This document shows, piece by piece, positions 43,758-53,386 of a DNA stretch of 64,000 bases. Each line of letters begins with the position of its first letter. The stretch's first letter is position 1. The stretch comes from an uncultured Desulfobacter sp. (GTDB lineage: Bacteria; Desulfobacterota; Desulfobacteria; Desulfobacterales; Desulfobacteraceae): positions 1,744,501 to 1,808,500 of the forward strand of contig NZ_OY781882.1 in assembly GCF_963677125.1 (NCBI RefSeq), read 5' to 3'. The notes beneath the pieces were generated by a model. The model was not told the origin of the DNA. It saw only the letters and a program-made list of their open reading frames with translations, and ran no database searches. The position numbers were made by a program, and so were the translations under genes.

Positions 43758-44009
43758 TTGGCGAACCATAAATCAGCAAAAAAACGCGCAAAACAAAATC
43801 AGGTCAGACGGATGAGAAACAAATCCGTAAAAACCTCCCTTAAAACCCTTGAAAAGAAACTTCGTGCAGCCAAAGAAGCTGGTGAAAATACCGAAGAACT
43901 GATGAAAAAGACCCAGTCAGCCATTCACAAAGCGGCGAAAAAAGGTATTGTTCACAAAAAAACAGCGTCAAGGAAAATTTCAAGACTGTTCAAATTTGCG
44001 AACGCATAA
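43758..44009 (+). CDS. rpsT: 30S ribosomal protein S20
   Basis: 83 residues starting MANHKSAKKRAKQNQVRRMR, a standard S20 that binds 16S rRNA. The start is TTG at 43758, as rpsT starts often are in bacteria, with GAAGGAG upstream. Rare start codons in rpsT are linked to autoregulation in E. coli. It is monocistronic, with its own promoter and terminator. Confidence 0.97.
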   Translation: MANHKSAKKRAKQNQVRRMRNKSVKTSLKTLEKKLRAAKEAGENTEELMKKTQSAIHKAAKKGIVHKKTASRKISRLFKFANA

Positions 44010-44061
44010 GTCACGCGCTTTTTGCACCATTTAAGCTTAAGCTCAGCCGGTCCAGACTATA

Positions 44062-44102
44062 AACCGGCACTATCCTCTATTTATTTGAGGATGGTGCCGG
44101 TT
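44062..44102. terminator. Terminator between rpsT and lptE
   Basis: AACCGGCACTATCCTC (44062-44077) pairs with GAGGATGGTGCCGGTT (44087-44102), with a single mismatch in 16 and a nine-base loop. It stands between convergent genes. CGTTTTG follows on the plus strand. Confidence 0.85.
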
Positions 44103-44116
44103 CGTTTTGCTGCATC

Positions 44117-44632
44117 TTAAAAATCGTTTGTCATCTGGCTGACCAGACGCTCGGACACACGTTCGGCAATGAGATCAACCGCCTCCCGTTTATTGGCCTC
44201 ATCATCCACGCCACTGTTCGATACTTTATAAGATTCCGAGGCTGAAAAGCTTTTCACCGACCAGAGGACCTTGCCGCCGGAACCGGTCAGAACCACATCA
44301 ACCATAGCCTTAACTTCTCTTTCCGTAACATCCTCCGAAGAAGATCTGGACAATGTGGAAAAGGTAATGGATTGAACGGAACCGGTTATTTTGTGGGTGG
44401 CACTTTCGGCACCCACAACAATAGTATCCGTTTTTGCGGTAATTTCCCGAATCAATTCATTGGTAAAAGAGATTCCGGCCCTGGATTCGGAAGTTTTATT
44501 GTCAAATATAGCCACCGAGACCCGTGCGACGTCATTATTAATGAAACCACCACCGGCCAGCCGGTATCCGCAGGCCGAACCAAGCATCAAAAATGGGACA
44601 AAAATCATCATCCATGCAAGACATTTTTTCAT
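44117..44632 (-). CDS. lptE: LPS-assembly lipoprotein LptE
   Basis: 171 residues. The lipoprotein signal ends LGSACGYRLAGGG, with Cys21 as the lipid-modified residue (a slightly unusual box). The LptE fold follows, with VSVAIFDNKTSESRAGISFT and FTNELIREIT. With LptD it places LPS in the outer membrane, so it supports a Gram-negative cell. It begins four bases after leuS and is probably co-transcribed with it, as is common. Confidence 0.88.
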   Translation of the reverse strand: MKKCLAWMMIFVPFLMLGSACGYRLAGGGFINNDVARVSVAIFDNKTSESRAGISFTNELIREITAKTDTIVVGAESATHKITGSVQSITFSTLSRSSSEDVTEREVKAMVDVVLTGSGGKVLWSVKSFSASESYKVSNSGVDDEANKREAVDLIAERVSERLVSQMTNDF

Positions 44633-44635
44633 AAA

Positions 44636-47236
44636 TCACACCACAATATTAACAAGAGTCTGTTTTTTACGAATTACAATGATTTTACGAATCTCTTTTC
44701 CTTCGATGTACTTGACAATTTTTGCGTCCTCCAAGGCGGCAGATTTAATATCATCTTCACCGGCATCAGAGCCCATGTTAAATTTTGCCCGCAGTTTTCC
44801 GTTTACCTGAACCACGACAAGCACTTCGTCAGTCTCCATGGAATCTTTTCTAAATTCGGGCCAGGGCTGCTCAAGAATAGAACCCTCGTTCCCCATCTGG
44901 GCAAACAATTCTTCGCAGAAGTGAGGGAGAATAGGACTGAGTAGTAGTAATACATTTTCCAGACAAAACCAAACCACAGACTTTAGCTCATCATCCGCCT
45001 TCTCAAGTTCAACCGTATACATGGCATTGACCAGCTCCATAACAGCTGCAATGGCCGTATTGAAATGGAAGTTAGTGTCAATGTCCGCGGTCACCTTCTG
45101 GATCGTCTGATTGGCCTTAATATACAATTGTTTTGCCTGATCTGCCCTCAGTGAACCCGCAGCCCCCTTGTACGCATCAATATCTTGGATGGTCTCCATG
45201 CAGGTCAACGCCAGACGCCAGACTCGGTTTACAAAACGGTTGCTGCCCTCCACCCCGTCTTCACTCCACTCCAGATCCCTTTCAGGGGGCGCAGCAAACA
45301 GACAGAACAACCGGGTCACGTCAGCCCCGTATTTTTCAAGAAGTTCATTGGGATTGACCACGTTTTTCTTGGACTTGGACATCTTGATCACACGTCCGAC
45401 CTCCACATCCTTGCCGCACATGGTACAAACAAATTTTCCATCTTTTCTTTCGCCCTGCTCGGGAAACAGATAGCCATGCTCGGGACAGGTCATGGTCTCC
45501 TTGCACACCATACCCTGGGTTAAAAGCCGGGTGAACGGCTCTTTATAGGGTACAAGCCCCAAAGTGTTCAGAACTCGCATAAAATATCGGGAATAGAGAA
45601 GATGCAACACGGCATGTTCCACGCCTCCGATATACTGATCCACGGGCATCCAGTACTCCACAGCTTTTGGGTCAAACATCCCATCTTCATACCGGGGAGA
45701 ACAATAGCGCAAATAGTACCAGGAAGACTCAACAAAGGTATCCATGGTATCGGTATCCCTTTTGGCATCTTCCCGTCCGCAGGCAGGACAGGTAGTCTTG
45801 GCAAAATAATCCAGGGTCGGCAACGGCGACCCGCCTTTTTCCAAGAGACTCACATCCTCGGGCAGCGTTATGGGCAGATCAGTTTCCGGTACCGGAACCA
45901 CGCCGCATGTGGGGCAGTGAATAACCGGAATGGGCGTCCCCCAGTACCGCTGGCGGGAAATCCCCCAGTCACGCAAACGAAAAGAGACCGCACGCTTGCC
46001 AACGCCGGACGCTTCAAGCCAGTCCGCCATTTTCTCAATAGCCTCCTTGCTGTCCATACCGTCAAATTGCCCGGAGTTGGTCATAACACCACGGCCTGTA
46101 TAGGCCTCGGTCATGGTTGCACCGTCAAGGCTTTCCCCTTCAGGTTGCACCACCACCCGGATTTCAAGCCCGTATTTTCTGGCAAAATCAAAATCCCTCT
46201 GGTCTCCGGAAGGCACAGACATAATGGCACCTGTACCATAACCCATTAAAACAAAATTGGCTGTATAAACAGGGATTTTTTCATTGGTGGCCGGATTGAT
46301 ACAGTAAGCGCCGGTGAACACCCCTTCTTTTTCGTATTTTTCAATACCTTCGGCAGAGCGTTCCTGCCTGGAGACCTTCTCGACAAACTGGGATACAGCT
46401 ACCTCCTGGTCCGTGCCGCAAGACAACATCTCCACCAGAGGATGCTCCGGAGCAAGACACATAAAGGTGGCACCAAAGATGGTGTCAGGACGAGTGGTAA
46501 ACACATTGATCACCTCATCACTGCCGTCCACCTTAAAATCAAGTTCAGCCCCCACACTTTTGCCGATCCAGTTTTTCTGCATGGTGGTCACATTGTCAGG
46601 CCACCCGGGAAGTTGATCGCAATGAACCAAAAGATCTTCGGCATAGTCGGTTATCTTGAAAAACCACTGCCACAACTTTTTTTGCTGAACCACCTGGGAA
46701 CAGCGCCAGCATTTGTCTTGTTCGACCTGCTCATTGGCCAGCACAGTCTGGCATTTTTCACACCAATTTACATAGGATTCCTTGCGGTAGGCCATGCCCT
46801 TTTCAAGCATTTTCAAAAACAGCCACTGTTCCCAGCGATAGTATTCCGGCCTGCAGGTGGCAATTTCCCTGTCCCAGTCATAGGAAAACCCCATCTTTTT
46901 AAGCTGTGCCCGCATGGACCGGATGTTGTCGTAGGTCCAGGCTGCCGGATGGGTATTGTTATCAATGGCTGCATTTTCTGCGGGCATACCAAAGGCATCC
47001 CACCCCATGGGATGGATAACATTAAAGCCTCTCATGCGTTTGTAGCGGACCACCACATCTCCGATGGTGTAATTGCGCACATGCCCCATATGAATCTTTC
47101 CCGAAGGGTAGGGAAACATTTCGAGCAGATAATATTTTTCCCTGGACGAATCTTCTTCTACCTTGAAAAGCCGGCTATTGTTCCAGTATTCCTGCCACTT
47201 AGGCTCGACCTGGGAAGGGATGTACCGTTCCTCCAT
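44636..47236 (-). CDS. leuS: Leucyl-tRNA synthetase
   Basis: 866 residues, full length. Class I signature HMGHVRNYTIGD, the zinc or knuckle cysteines CWRC and CPTC, an editing domain in the middle (about 220-420, with the TTRPDT-type FTTRPDTIFGATF), and KMSKSKKN near residue 625. Charges tRNA-Leu. It is divergent from rpsF across a 300-base gap. Confidence 0.98.
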   Translation of the reverse strand: MEERYIPSQVEPKWQEYWNNSRLFKVEEDSSREKYYLLEMFPYPSGKIHMGHVRNYTIGDVVVRYKRMRGFNVIHPMGWDAFGMPAENAAIDNNTHPAAWTYDNIRSMRAQLKKMGFSYDWDREIATCRPEYYRWEQWLFLKMLEKGMAYRKESYVNWCEKCQTVLANEQVEQDKCWRCSQVVQQKKLWQWFFKITDYAEDLLVHCDQLPGWPDNVTTMQKNWIGKSVGAELDFKVDGSDEVINVFTTRPDTIFGATFMCLAPEHPLVEMLSCGTDQEVAVSQFVEKVSRQERSAEGIEKYEKEGVFTGAYCINPATNEKIPVYTANFVLMGYGTGAIMSVPSGDQRDFDFARKYGLEIRVVVQPEGESLDGATMTEAYTGRGVMTNSGQFDGMDSKEAIEKMADWLEASGVGKRAVSFRLRDWGISRQRYWGTPIPVIHCPTCGVVPVPETDLPITLPEDVSLLEKGGSPLPTLDYFAKTTCPACGREDAKRDTDTMDTFVESSWYYLRYCSPRYEDGMFDPKAVEYWMPVDQYIGGVEHAVLHLLYSRYFMRVLNTLGLVPYKEPFTRLLTQGMVCKETMTCPEHGYLFPEQGERKDGKFVCTMCGKDVEVGRVIKMSKSKKNVVNPNELLEKYGADVTRLFCLFAAPPERDLEWSEDGVEGSNRFVNRVWRLALTCMETIQDIDAYKGAAGSLRADQAKQLYIKANQTIQKVTADIDTNFHFNTAIAAVMELVNAMYTVELEKADDELKSVVWFCLENVLLLLSPILPHFCEELFAQMGNEGSILEQPWPEFRKDSMETDEVLVVVQVNGKLRAKFNMGSDAGEDDIKSAALEDAKIVKYIEGKEIRKIIVIRKKQTLVNIVV

Positions 47237-47401
47237 TATTTTAATTCCTTTCGAAAAAACATCTATATTTATAGTTGAACCTTTTTAGATGCCACAAGAC
47301 AGACCAAATAGCAAAGGTATTTATGGACAACATTAATTTTTTTTTGCAAGCCCTTTCCACTGAGTATGGCTATTGACAGGCCAAGTCAATCTTAAATTTT
47401 C

Positions 47402-47430
47402 TTGACCACACATATTTGAAATGATATAGA
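47402..47430 (+). promoter_or_regulatory. rpsF operon promoter
   Basis: TTGACC at 47402-47407, a 17-base spacer, TATAGA at 47425-47430. The transcript would start near 47437, giving a leader of about 100 bases before rpsF. Confidence 0.7.
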
Positions 47431-47481
47431 GAGTGGTTTTATTGTCTCCAGACGGACAATAAACACGATTAATTTATCCTT

Positions 47482-47524
47482 GCTCCGGGTTATACAACAG
47501 GGTTGACCTGGGGCTTTATATCCA
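47482..47524 (+). promoter_or_regulatory. Hairpin in the rpsF leader, possible S6:S18 autoregulatory site
   Basis: GCTCCGGGTT (47482-47491) and GACCTGGGGC (47515-47524) pair fully if G-U pairs are allowed. It sits just before the rpsF ribosome site. Leaders of rpsF in many bacteria carry an S6-S18 binding hairpin with an exposed CCG. A CCG is present here, but in the stem, so the match is only partial. A second short hairpin, ATTGTC/GACAAT, lies at 47441-47460. Confidence 0.45.
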
Positions 47525-47536
47525 CAAGGAGGAAAA

Positions 47537-48049
47537 ATGAGGAAGTACGAAACCGTATTCATTGCTGATCCGGACATGTCGGATCAGGCCCGTGAAGAGC
47601 TGCTCGAAAGAGTCAGAGGTATCATTGAAAGAGAAAATGGTATTCTTCTGAACACTGATGAGTGGGGCTTGAAAAAATTGTCCTATGAGATCAAAAAGAA
47701 ACTGCGCGGGTACTATGTCTGCCTGACTTACGGCGGAACCGGAGCCCTTGTCACAGAGCTTGAAAGAAATTTTCGCCTAAGCGATCTTATCATGAAATTC
47801 ATGACTATCCTAATCACGGAACACGTCACTGAAGAATCTCTCAAACAAGAAGCCGAAGAGGCCAAAGAGGCAGTCCGGTTAGCTAAAGAAGCCGCTCCCC
47901 AAGAAACACAAGAAACACAAGAAGAAACTGACCAAGGGGATGTAAAAGAAGACAATGACGAGGCTGAAAAAAACGCAGACGATCAGGATGATACACAAGA
48001 GACTGAATCTGAAGAGACATCTGAACCTGCCGAAGAAGCCAAGGAATAA
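47537..48049 (+). CDS. rpsF: 30S ribosomal protein S6 with long acidic tail
   Basis: 170 residues. The first 95 are a normal S6 (MRKYETVFIADPDMSDQARE and NTDEWGLKKLSYEIKKK). The last 70 are a Glu/Asp/Gln-rich tail without predicted fold (QETQETQEETDQ). E. coli S6 carries a short glutamate tail that is lengthened after translation; here a much longer one is encoded. AAGGAGG precedes the ATG. First gene of rpsF-rpsR-DUF2232-rplI. Confidence 0.96.
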   Translation: MRKYETVFIADPDMSDQAREELLERVRGIIERENGILLNTDEWGLKKLSYEIKKKLRGYYVCLTYGGTGALVTELERNFRLSDLIMKFMTILITEHVTEESLKQEAEEAKEAVRLAKEAAPQETQETQEETDQGDVKEDNDEAEKNADDQDDTQETESEETSEPAEEAKE

Positions 48050-48072
48050 TTCAAGCACAAAGGAGATCAAGT

Positions 48073-48330
48073 ATGTATAAAGGTCATAGAGGCGGCGGAA
48101 AAAACAGATTCTATCAGCGCCGGAAAATTTGCAGGTTCTGTGTGGACAACTCCATGGAAATTGATTACAAAAATCCCAAAGCACTCAAGCAGTTCATTAC
48201 AGAACGGGGCAAGATCATTCCCCGCCGCATCACAGGGACCTGCGCCAAACATCAGCGCAAGTTGACACTGGCTATCAAGCAGGCACGGCAGATTGCACTT
48301 CTGCCCTTTGTGGGTCGCCCCTTAAATTAA
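48073..48330 (+). CDS. rpsR: 30S ribosomal protein S18
   Basis: 85 residues; RRKICRFCVDN and the KNPKALKQFITERGKIIPRR core are standard S18, the partner of S6 on the platform of the small subunit. The CRFC pair retains the cysteines of the zinc-type form, although the full four-Cys set is not obvious. AAAGGAG precedes the ATG. Confidence 0.97.
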   Translation: MYKGHRGGGKNRFYQRRKICRFCVDNSMEIDYKNPKALKQFITERGKIIPRRITGTCAKHQRKLTLAIKQARQIALLPFVGRPLN

Positions 48331-48361
48331 AACAAAAAAGATTTTCACAGGTTTTTGGGAT

Positions 48362-49294
48362 ATGCCGTTATCCATCACACACCCGGCTTTCATCAAGGAG
48401 ACGTTTACAGGCATTATTTTTTGTCTGTTAATCTATGGTGTGGTGTTTGCATTCCCTCTGCTTGGTGTATTTGTTCTCCTGTTTCTGCCCCTGCCGGTGC
48501 TTTTTTACCGGCTTAAACTCGGCAGAAACAGCGGAGCGTTGATTGCAGCAACAAGTTTTTTCATACTCGTGATTTTGGCTAAAGGCGTCGCTTTTGACAC
48601 ACTTTACTTTGGACTGCTTCTGGCAACCGGTATGGTGTTAGGCGAATGCCTCGAGCGGCATATGAGTATTCAAAAAACCATGGGACTGACTGCCCTGATA
48701 GGGGCAGGAACCGTCTTTGCTGTATATATGATTTATACCATCAGTCAGGGACGAACATTATCGGCCCTAATGACCGATTACATGAATCAGTCTCTAAGTA
48801 TTGCCAAACAGCTGTCTCCTGAACTCGGAATGGATCAGGACATGACCCAAAAGCTGATAGCATCCATGATGGTTGTCATGCCGGCCATGTTCATGATTTC
48901 TTTTGTAACAACCCTGTGGTTAAACATTTTGATTATCAGAAAACTTTTGAGACACAAAGGTATCACCATAAAAAGCATTGAACACTTAAATCTGTATAAG
49001 GCACCGGACATGCTGGTCTGGGCATTTATCGGATGTGCAACGGCTTTAATGATTCCCTCAAGTCCCGTGAAAATCTTTGGCATCAACTGCCTGATTGTTT
49101 TAATGCTTGTTTATTTTTTTCAAGGAATTGCAGTGATTTCCTTTTTTTTTCAACAAAAAAACACACCCGTGGCGTTAAAAGGATTTTGCTATTTTCTCAT
49201 TGCCGTACAGGTGTACGTTTTAATCCTTGTTATTGGCCTTGGTTTTTTTGACAATTGGTTTGATTTCAGGAAACTTACTGCATCACGAAAATAA
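48362..49294 (+). CDS. DUF2232 (YybS-like) membrane protein
   Basis: 310 residues with about eight membrane segments. DUF2232 proteins often lie between rpsR and rplI in this lineage and in Firmicutes (YybS). Function unknown; the fold suggests an S-component-like transporter or lipid-phase protein. It begins 32 bases after rpsR in the same operon. Confidence 0.85.
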   Translation: MPLSITHPAFIKETFTGIIFCLLIYGVVFAFPLLGVFVLLFLPLPVLFYRLKLGRNSGALIAATSFFILVILAKGVAFDTLYFGLLLATGMVLGECLERHMSIQKTMGLTALIGAGTVFAVYMIYTISQGRTLSALMTDYMNQSLSIAKQLSPELGMDQDMTQKLIASMMVVMPAMFMISFVTTLWLNILIIRKLLRHKGITIKSIEHLNLYKAPDMLVWAFIGCATALMIPSSPVKIFGINCLIVLMLVYFFQGIAVISFFFQQKNTPVALKGFCYFLIAVQVYVLILVIGLGFFDNWFDFRKLTASRK

Positions 49295-49339
49295 AATATA
49301 TGCCGGACCGCAGAAGTGCGGCCGGATTGGAGGTTTACA

Positions 49340-49798
49340 ATGAAAGTAATATTAAAGGAAACCATCGACACTTTGGGTATCGCCGGTACCGAGTGCAAGG
49401 TGGCCGAAGGCTATGGACGCAATTATCTGCTGCCCCAGGGTAAAGCAGTTCTTGCCACCCCTGCCAATCGCAAGGTTATGGAACAGGCCCGGGCTAAGCT
49501 TGAACTTCAGATTGCCAAAGAAAGAAAAATTGCCGAAGAGATGGCCGCAAAAGTCAAAGAAGTTGCGATCACAATCAAGGCCAAGGTCCGCGAAGAAATT
49601 TATCTTTACGGTTCCGTAACTTCTCATGACATCAAAGATGCTCTGGATGCCCAGAATGTGGACGTTGAACGCCGCGCCATTCTACTTGCAGAACCGATCA
49701 AAGAGACCGGTGAATACAAGGTGCCCATCCGTTTATACAAGGATGTTGAACCCGAAATCACCGTGACGGTTACTGCAGAAGAAAAACAGGAAAATTAG
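49340..49798 (+). CDS. rplI: 50S ribosomal protein L9
   Basis: 152 residues: MKVILKETIDTLGIAGTECK and GYGRNYLLPQGKAV form the N-terminal rRNA-binding domain. A long connecting helix (about 40-75) and a C-terminal domain follow. The start is the ATG at 49340 with GGAGG before it; an in-frame upstream ATG at 49316 is rejected. Last gene before a terminator hairpin. Confidence 0.97.
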   Translation: MKVILKETIDTLGIAGTECKVAEGYGRNYLLPQGKAVLATPANRKVMEQARAKLELQIAKERKIAEEMAAKVKEVAITIKAKVREEIYLYGSVTSHDIKDALDAQNVDVERRAILLAEPIKETGEYKVPIRLYKDVEPEITVTVTAEEKQEN

Positions 49799-49808
49799 TT
49801 CCGACATA

Positions 49809-49850
49809 TGTCTGCAGGCTCTTGGATTACAAAGGCCTGCAGACATTTCT
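49809..49850 (+). terminator. Hairpin between rplI and dnaB
   Basis: A perfect 11-base stem, TGTCTGCAGGC (49809-49819) with GCCTGCAGACA (49835-49845), followed by TTTCTT. Likely a terminator or partial terminator that lets dnaB be expressed at a lower level than the ribosomal genes. Confidence 0.75.
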
Positions 49851-49863
49851 TAAAGAGACATTG

Positions 49864-51243
49864 ATGGCAAAAAAAGAATCCGTTAAATCAGATCACCTGC
49901 TTAACCGCACCCCACCCCACGATACAGACGCCGAGGCGTCACTTCTGTCTGCCATTTTTATCAATAATGACAGCTTGCTTGACATTGTTGAAATCCTCAA
50001 ACCTGATGATTTTTATAAAGGTGCCCATAAAAAAATTTTCAAGGCCATTATAGAGCTTTCCAGGAAAGAGGAACCTGCGGATCTTGTAACCGTTGCCAAT
50101 CAACTCAATGAAACAGACGAACTTGAAGGAGTTGGGGGACCCGCCTTTCTTGCCGCAATTTCCGATGCGGCGCCGGTGGCGGTCAACGCCGTGCATTACG
50201 CCAGGATCGTCCGCGAAAAATCAACTTTGCGCCAACTTATCACTGCATGCTCTTCGACCATTGAGCGCTGCCTTGAAGACAAAGGTGATTTTAAAGATAT
50301 ACTTGACGAATCCCAGGCAGCCGTCCTGAAGATTGCCGATCGTCAGTCCGGCAGTTCTTTTAAGCCGCTATCAGATCTTATAAACCTGAACATTGATCAA
50401 TTAGAAGAACTGCAGGGCAAAGAAGGCGGACTTGCAGGGCTTTCAACAGGATACGCAAGACTTGACAGAATCACATCGGGATTGCAAGCTTCGGACCTTA
50501 TTATTCTGGCAGCCCGCCCCTCCATGGGAAAAACCGCTTTTGCCCTAAACATTGCAAGAAATGTCGCATTTCACTACCGCAAACCCGTGGCGGTATTTTC
50601 CCTTGAAATGTCCAAAGAACAATTATCCATGCGGTTGTTAACATCCGAAGCACGGGTGGATGCCAACCGGTTGCGCAGTGGGGTATTCAGCCCCGAAGAC
50701 TGGCAAAATTTTACAGATGCAGCAGGGGTTCTCAATGAAATGCCTGTTTTCATAGATGATACGCCGGCCATATCCGTCATGGATCTTCGGGCCAAAACCA
50801 GGAAACTGTTCCAGGTGAATAAAGACATTGGCCTGGTGGTCATTGATTACCTGCAGCTGATGAAAGCTTCTATCCGCTCGGATCGGCGGGATCTTGAGAT
50901 TGCCGATATTTCAAGGTCGTTGAAATCCCTTGCCAAAGAACTAAAGGTGCCGGTTCTTGCATTATCCCAGCTTAACCGTGCCCTGGAACAGCGTTCGGAC
51001 AAACGGCCTATGATGTCTGATTTACGTGAATCAGGTGCCATTGAACAGGATGCGGATATTATTTCCTTTATTTACCGGGACGAAGTCTACAATAAAGAGC
51101 CGGACAACCCTAAAAAAGGCACCGCAGAAATCATTGTTGCCAAAAACCGTAACGGAAGCATTGGTACTGCGCATATGGTATTCAACGGTCAATACACCCG
51201 GTTTGAAGAACTTGCACCCGAGGCTTATCAGGGATTTAAATGA
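49864..51243 (+). CDS. dnaB: Replicative DNA helicase DnaB
   Basis: 459 residues, the hexameric helicase of the replication fork. The N-terminal domain (PPHDTDAEASLLSAIF) is followed by the RecA-like domain with Walker A ARPSMGKTAFALN, FSLEMSKEQLSMRL, VIDYLQLM as Walker B, and SQLNRALEQR. No intein. The ATG at 49864 follows the hairpin and has AAAGAG before it; a TTG at 49822 would start within the hairpin and is rejected. The end overlaps hflX by 4 bases. Confidence 0.97.
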   Translation: MAKKESVKSDHLLNRTPPHDTDAEASLLSAIFINNDSLLDIVEILKPDDFYKGAHKKIFKAIIELSRKEEPADLVTVANQLNETDELEGVGGPAFLAAISDAAPVAVNAVHYARIVREKSTLRQLITACSSTIERCLEDKGDFKDILDESQAAVLKIADRQSGSSFKPLSDLINLNIDQLEELQGKEGGLAGLSTGYARLDRITSGLQASDLIILAARPSMGKTAFALNIARNVAFHYRKPVAVFSLEMSKEQLSMRLLTSEARVDANRLRSGVFSPEDWQNFTDAAGVLNEMPVFIDDTPAISVMDLRAKTRKLFQVNKDIGLVVIDYLQLMKASIRSDRRDLEIADISRSLKSLAKELKVPVLALSQLNRALEQRSDKRPMMSDLRESGAIEQDADIISFIYRDEVYNKEPDNPKKGTAEIIVAKNRNGSIGTAHMVFNGQYTRFEELAPEAYQGFK

Positions 51244-52856
51244 AACGCATTGCATACGGAACGCTTGACGGGCTGAGCAAAGCCCAGATTGACCGGATTG
51301 AAAATCTTTACACCATCAAATCACCTCCGGAATATCTTTTGTCCCGGCAAGCTGCTGTTGAGATTGTTGCCATCAGCCGGGATATCCGCCGTCAGATCGG
51401 CATTCTTCTGGATCGCAACGGAAAAGTCATCTGTGTTATCGCAGGAGAACCCCACCGCATTGTTATTCCGGTAACCCCGGATTTTCAGCCAGGCCCCGGC
51501 CGGCTTAAGGGGTTGCGCTGCATCCATACACATCTGTCCCACGAGACCTTGACACGGGATGATTTGACCGACCTTGCTCTTCTGCGACTGGATTATATCA
51601 CTGCCATCTGCCTGAATACCGATGGCTCTCCCGGTCCTGTATACTCTGCACACATTTTGCCCGATCCTGAAGCAGAGCCATACAGAGTCCTTCCTGCCAC
51701 AACCCTTAATCATCTCGATATTGACTGCCAGACACAGATCCTTGAACTGGAATCAGAACTTTCCAGGCACAATCGCCGCTACAGTCCGGAAACCGGCCAG
51801 GAGAATGCTTTTTTAATAAATGCGGCAACACAAGGTATCGGTTCAGCACAGGTCTCACTGGATGAGCTTGAGGAGTTATGCAAAACAAGCCGAATCAACG
51901 TGGTGGGCACGGCCATCCAACAAAGAAAAAAAATTGACCCCAAATTTGTGGTGGGCAAAGGTAAATTGGCAGAACTGATTATCAAGGCCATCCAGAACTA
52001 TGCCACAATGCTTGTCTTTGACCGGGAACTGAGCCCTTCCCAGATACGATCTATCACCGATTTTGTAGAGATGAAGGTCATTGACCGCACCCAGCTCATA
52101 CTGGATATTTTTGCAAAACAGGCCAAATCCAGTGAAGGTAAATACCAGGTGGAACTGGCCCAGCTTGAATACATGCTGCCCCGCCTGATCACTAAAAATA
52201 CTGCCATGTCCAGGCTGACAGGCGGCATTGGCGGCAGAGGCCCAGGTGAAACCAAACTTGAGGTGAACCGCCGCCGTGCAAGGGAGCGCATCAACCGGCT
52301 TAAAAAAGAGATCAAAAAAATTCGTAAACAGCGGACCCAGCAGAAAGCCCGGCGAAAAAGAAGAAATCTGCCGGTCATATCAATTGTGGGGTATACCAAT
52401 GCCGGCAAGTCAACACTGCTCAATACGCTGACCCAAAGCAGCATTATTGCCGCAAACCGGCTGTTTGCCACCCTGGATCCTTCTTCACGGAGATTGAGGT
52501 TTCCCCGGGATAAGGAAGTTATTATCACCGATACCGTGGGTTTTATTCAAAATCTGCCCAAGGAACTTTTAGAAGCATTTCATGCCACTTTAGAAGAACT
52601 TGAGCAGGCAGATGTTATCCTCCATGTCATTGACATTTCAAACCCCAGGTATATGCAGCAAAAAGAGACTGTGGATCAGTTGCTTAAATCGTTAAATCTC
52701 AATAAAATCCCCACACTGTATGTATTCAATAAAATGGATCTGGCTGATTTAGAAAATTTTGATTCACCCTGGCTGTTAAACCAGGGCATTTTAGTTTCAG
52801 CACGAAAAAAATCAAGCCTGACGCCTTTGGTGGAAAAACTTGAAGCCATGGTATAG
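51240..52856 (+). CDS. hflX: GTPase HflX
   Basis: 538 residues. The N-terminal extension (about 1-180) is typical of the long HflX forms. The HflX domain follows with GTAIQQRKKIDPKFVVGKGK and RLTGGIGGRGPGETKLE, and the G domain has VGYTNAGKSTLLN, DTVGFIQNLP and NKMD. HflX rescues or splits stalled 70S ribosomes. It is coupled to dnaB by an ATGA overlap. Confidence 0.95.
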   Translation: MKRIAYGTLDGLSKAQIDRIENLYTIKSPPEYLLSRQAAVEIVAISRDIRRQIGILLDRNGKVICVIAGEPHRIVIPVTPDFQPGPGRLKGLRCIHTHLSHETLTRDDLTDLALLRLDYITAICLNTDGSPGPVYSAHILPDPEAEPYRVLPATTLNHLDIDCQTQILELESELSRHNRRYSPETGQENAFLINAATQGIGSAQVSLDELEELCKTSRINVVGTAIQQRKKIDPKFVVGKGKLAELIIKAIQNYATMLVFDRELSPSQIRSITDFVEMKVIDRTQLILDIFAKQAKSSEGKYQVELAQLEYMLPRLITKNTAMSRLTGGIGGRGPGETKLEVNRRRARERINRLKKEIKKIRKQRTQQKARRKRRNLPVISIVGYTNAGKSTLLNTLTQSSIIAANRLFATLDPSSRRLRFPRDKEVIITDTVGFIQNLPKELLEAFHATLEELEQADVILHVIDISNPRYMQQKETVDQLLKSLNLNKIPTLYVFNKMDLADLENFDSPWLLNQGILVSARKKSSLTPLVEKLEAMV

Positions 52857-53033
52857 CAACAAGGGGTTGACCCAGGATATCAATAACCTATGCTCAACCT
52901 ACAACAAATCATGATTGTGACTTTCTTATAAAAAAAAAGACACATGATCATTTTTTAGCAACCATCGGGTTGAAAAAAAGAGTCGTATACCTTAACATAT
53001 CGAACATAAAAATCACTTGCTTTGGAATTTCAT

Positions 53034-53252
53034 ATGGAATTACGATTGGACCGGTTAATGGATGAAGATAATATCAAAGAAGACTCAATGGACGTTCCGG
53101 ACTGTTTTGGCGAATTTGATAAAAACTGCCGACTCTGTTTTGATTATTGTGCGATATCCATAAAATGCTGCGTTATGCAGTCCCGCCACCCTAAAATTGA
53201 TATTTTAGAAAAACTGTTGATTTACAATGATTACACTGTAAAACCCAACTGA
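53034..53252 (+). CDS. Small cysteine-rich protein
   Basis: 72 residues from the ATG at 53034 (12 bases upstream an in-frame TTG exists). FGEFDKNCRLCFDYCAISIK, then CC, gives a cluster of closely spaced cysteines plus an upstream DVPDCFG. It recalls short zinc or iron-sulfur modules of the pattern C-F-G-x-F...C-x2-C...C seen in anaerobic Deltaproteobacteria. It is preceded by a weak GGAA site and followed by a terminator, which supports a real gene. Function unknown. Confidence 0.55.
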   Translation: MELRLDRLMDEDNIKEDSMDVPDCFGEFDKNCRLCFDYCAISIKCCVMQSRHPKIDILEKLLIYNDYTVKPN

Positions 53253-53280
53253 TGGTTTATTTTCATTGATTTTATTTATA

Positions 53281-53311
53281 AGAAAGTCTGGGTAACTTAC
53301 TCAGACTTTCT
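53281..53311. terminator. Terminator between small Cys-rich gene and dnaA
   Basis: AGAAAGTCTG (53281-53290) and CAGACTTTCT (53302-53311) are perfect reverse complements around an 11-base loop, followed by ATCTTTGTT. The same AGAAAGTCTG arm without its partner occurs near 6112-6121. Confidence 0.75.
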
Positions 53312-53386
53312 ATCTTTGTTGTGGGCCGAGGCCTGGGGTGTAGACAGACCAAGGACGGCCCATGGCCGTTATAAAAAAAGTCACAA

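Noticed and set aside
46442..47278. A 278-residue plus-strand frame
   Set aside because: Shadow of leuS; no recognisable motif.
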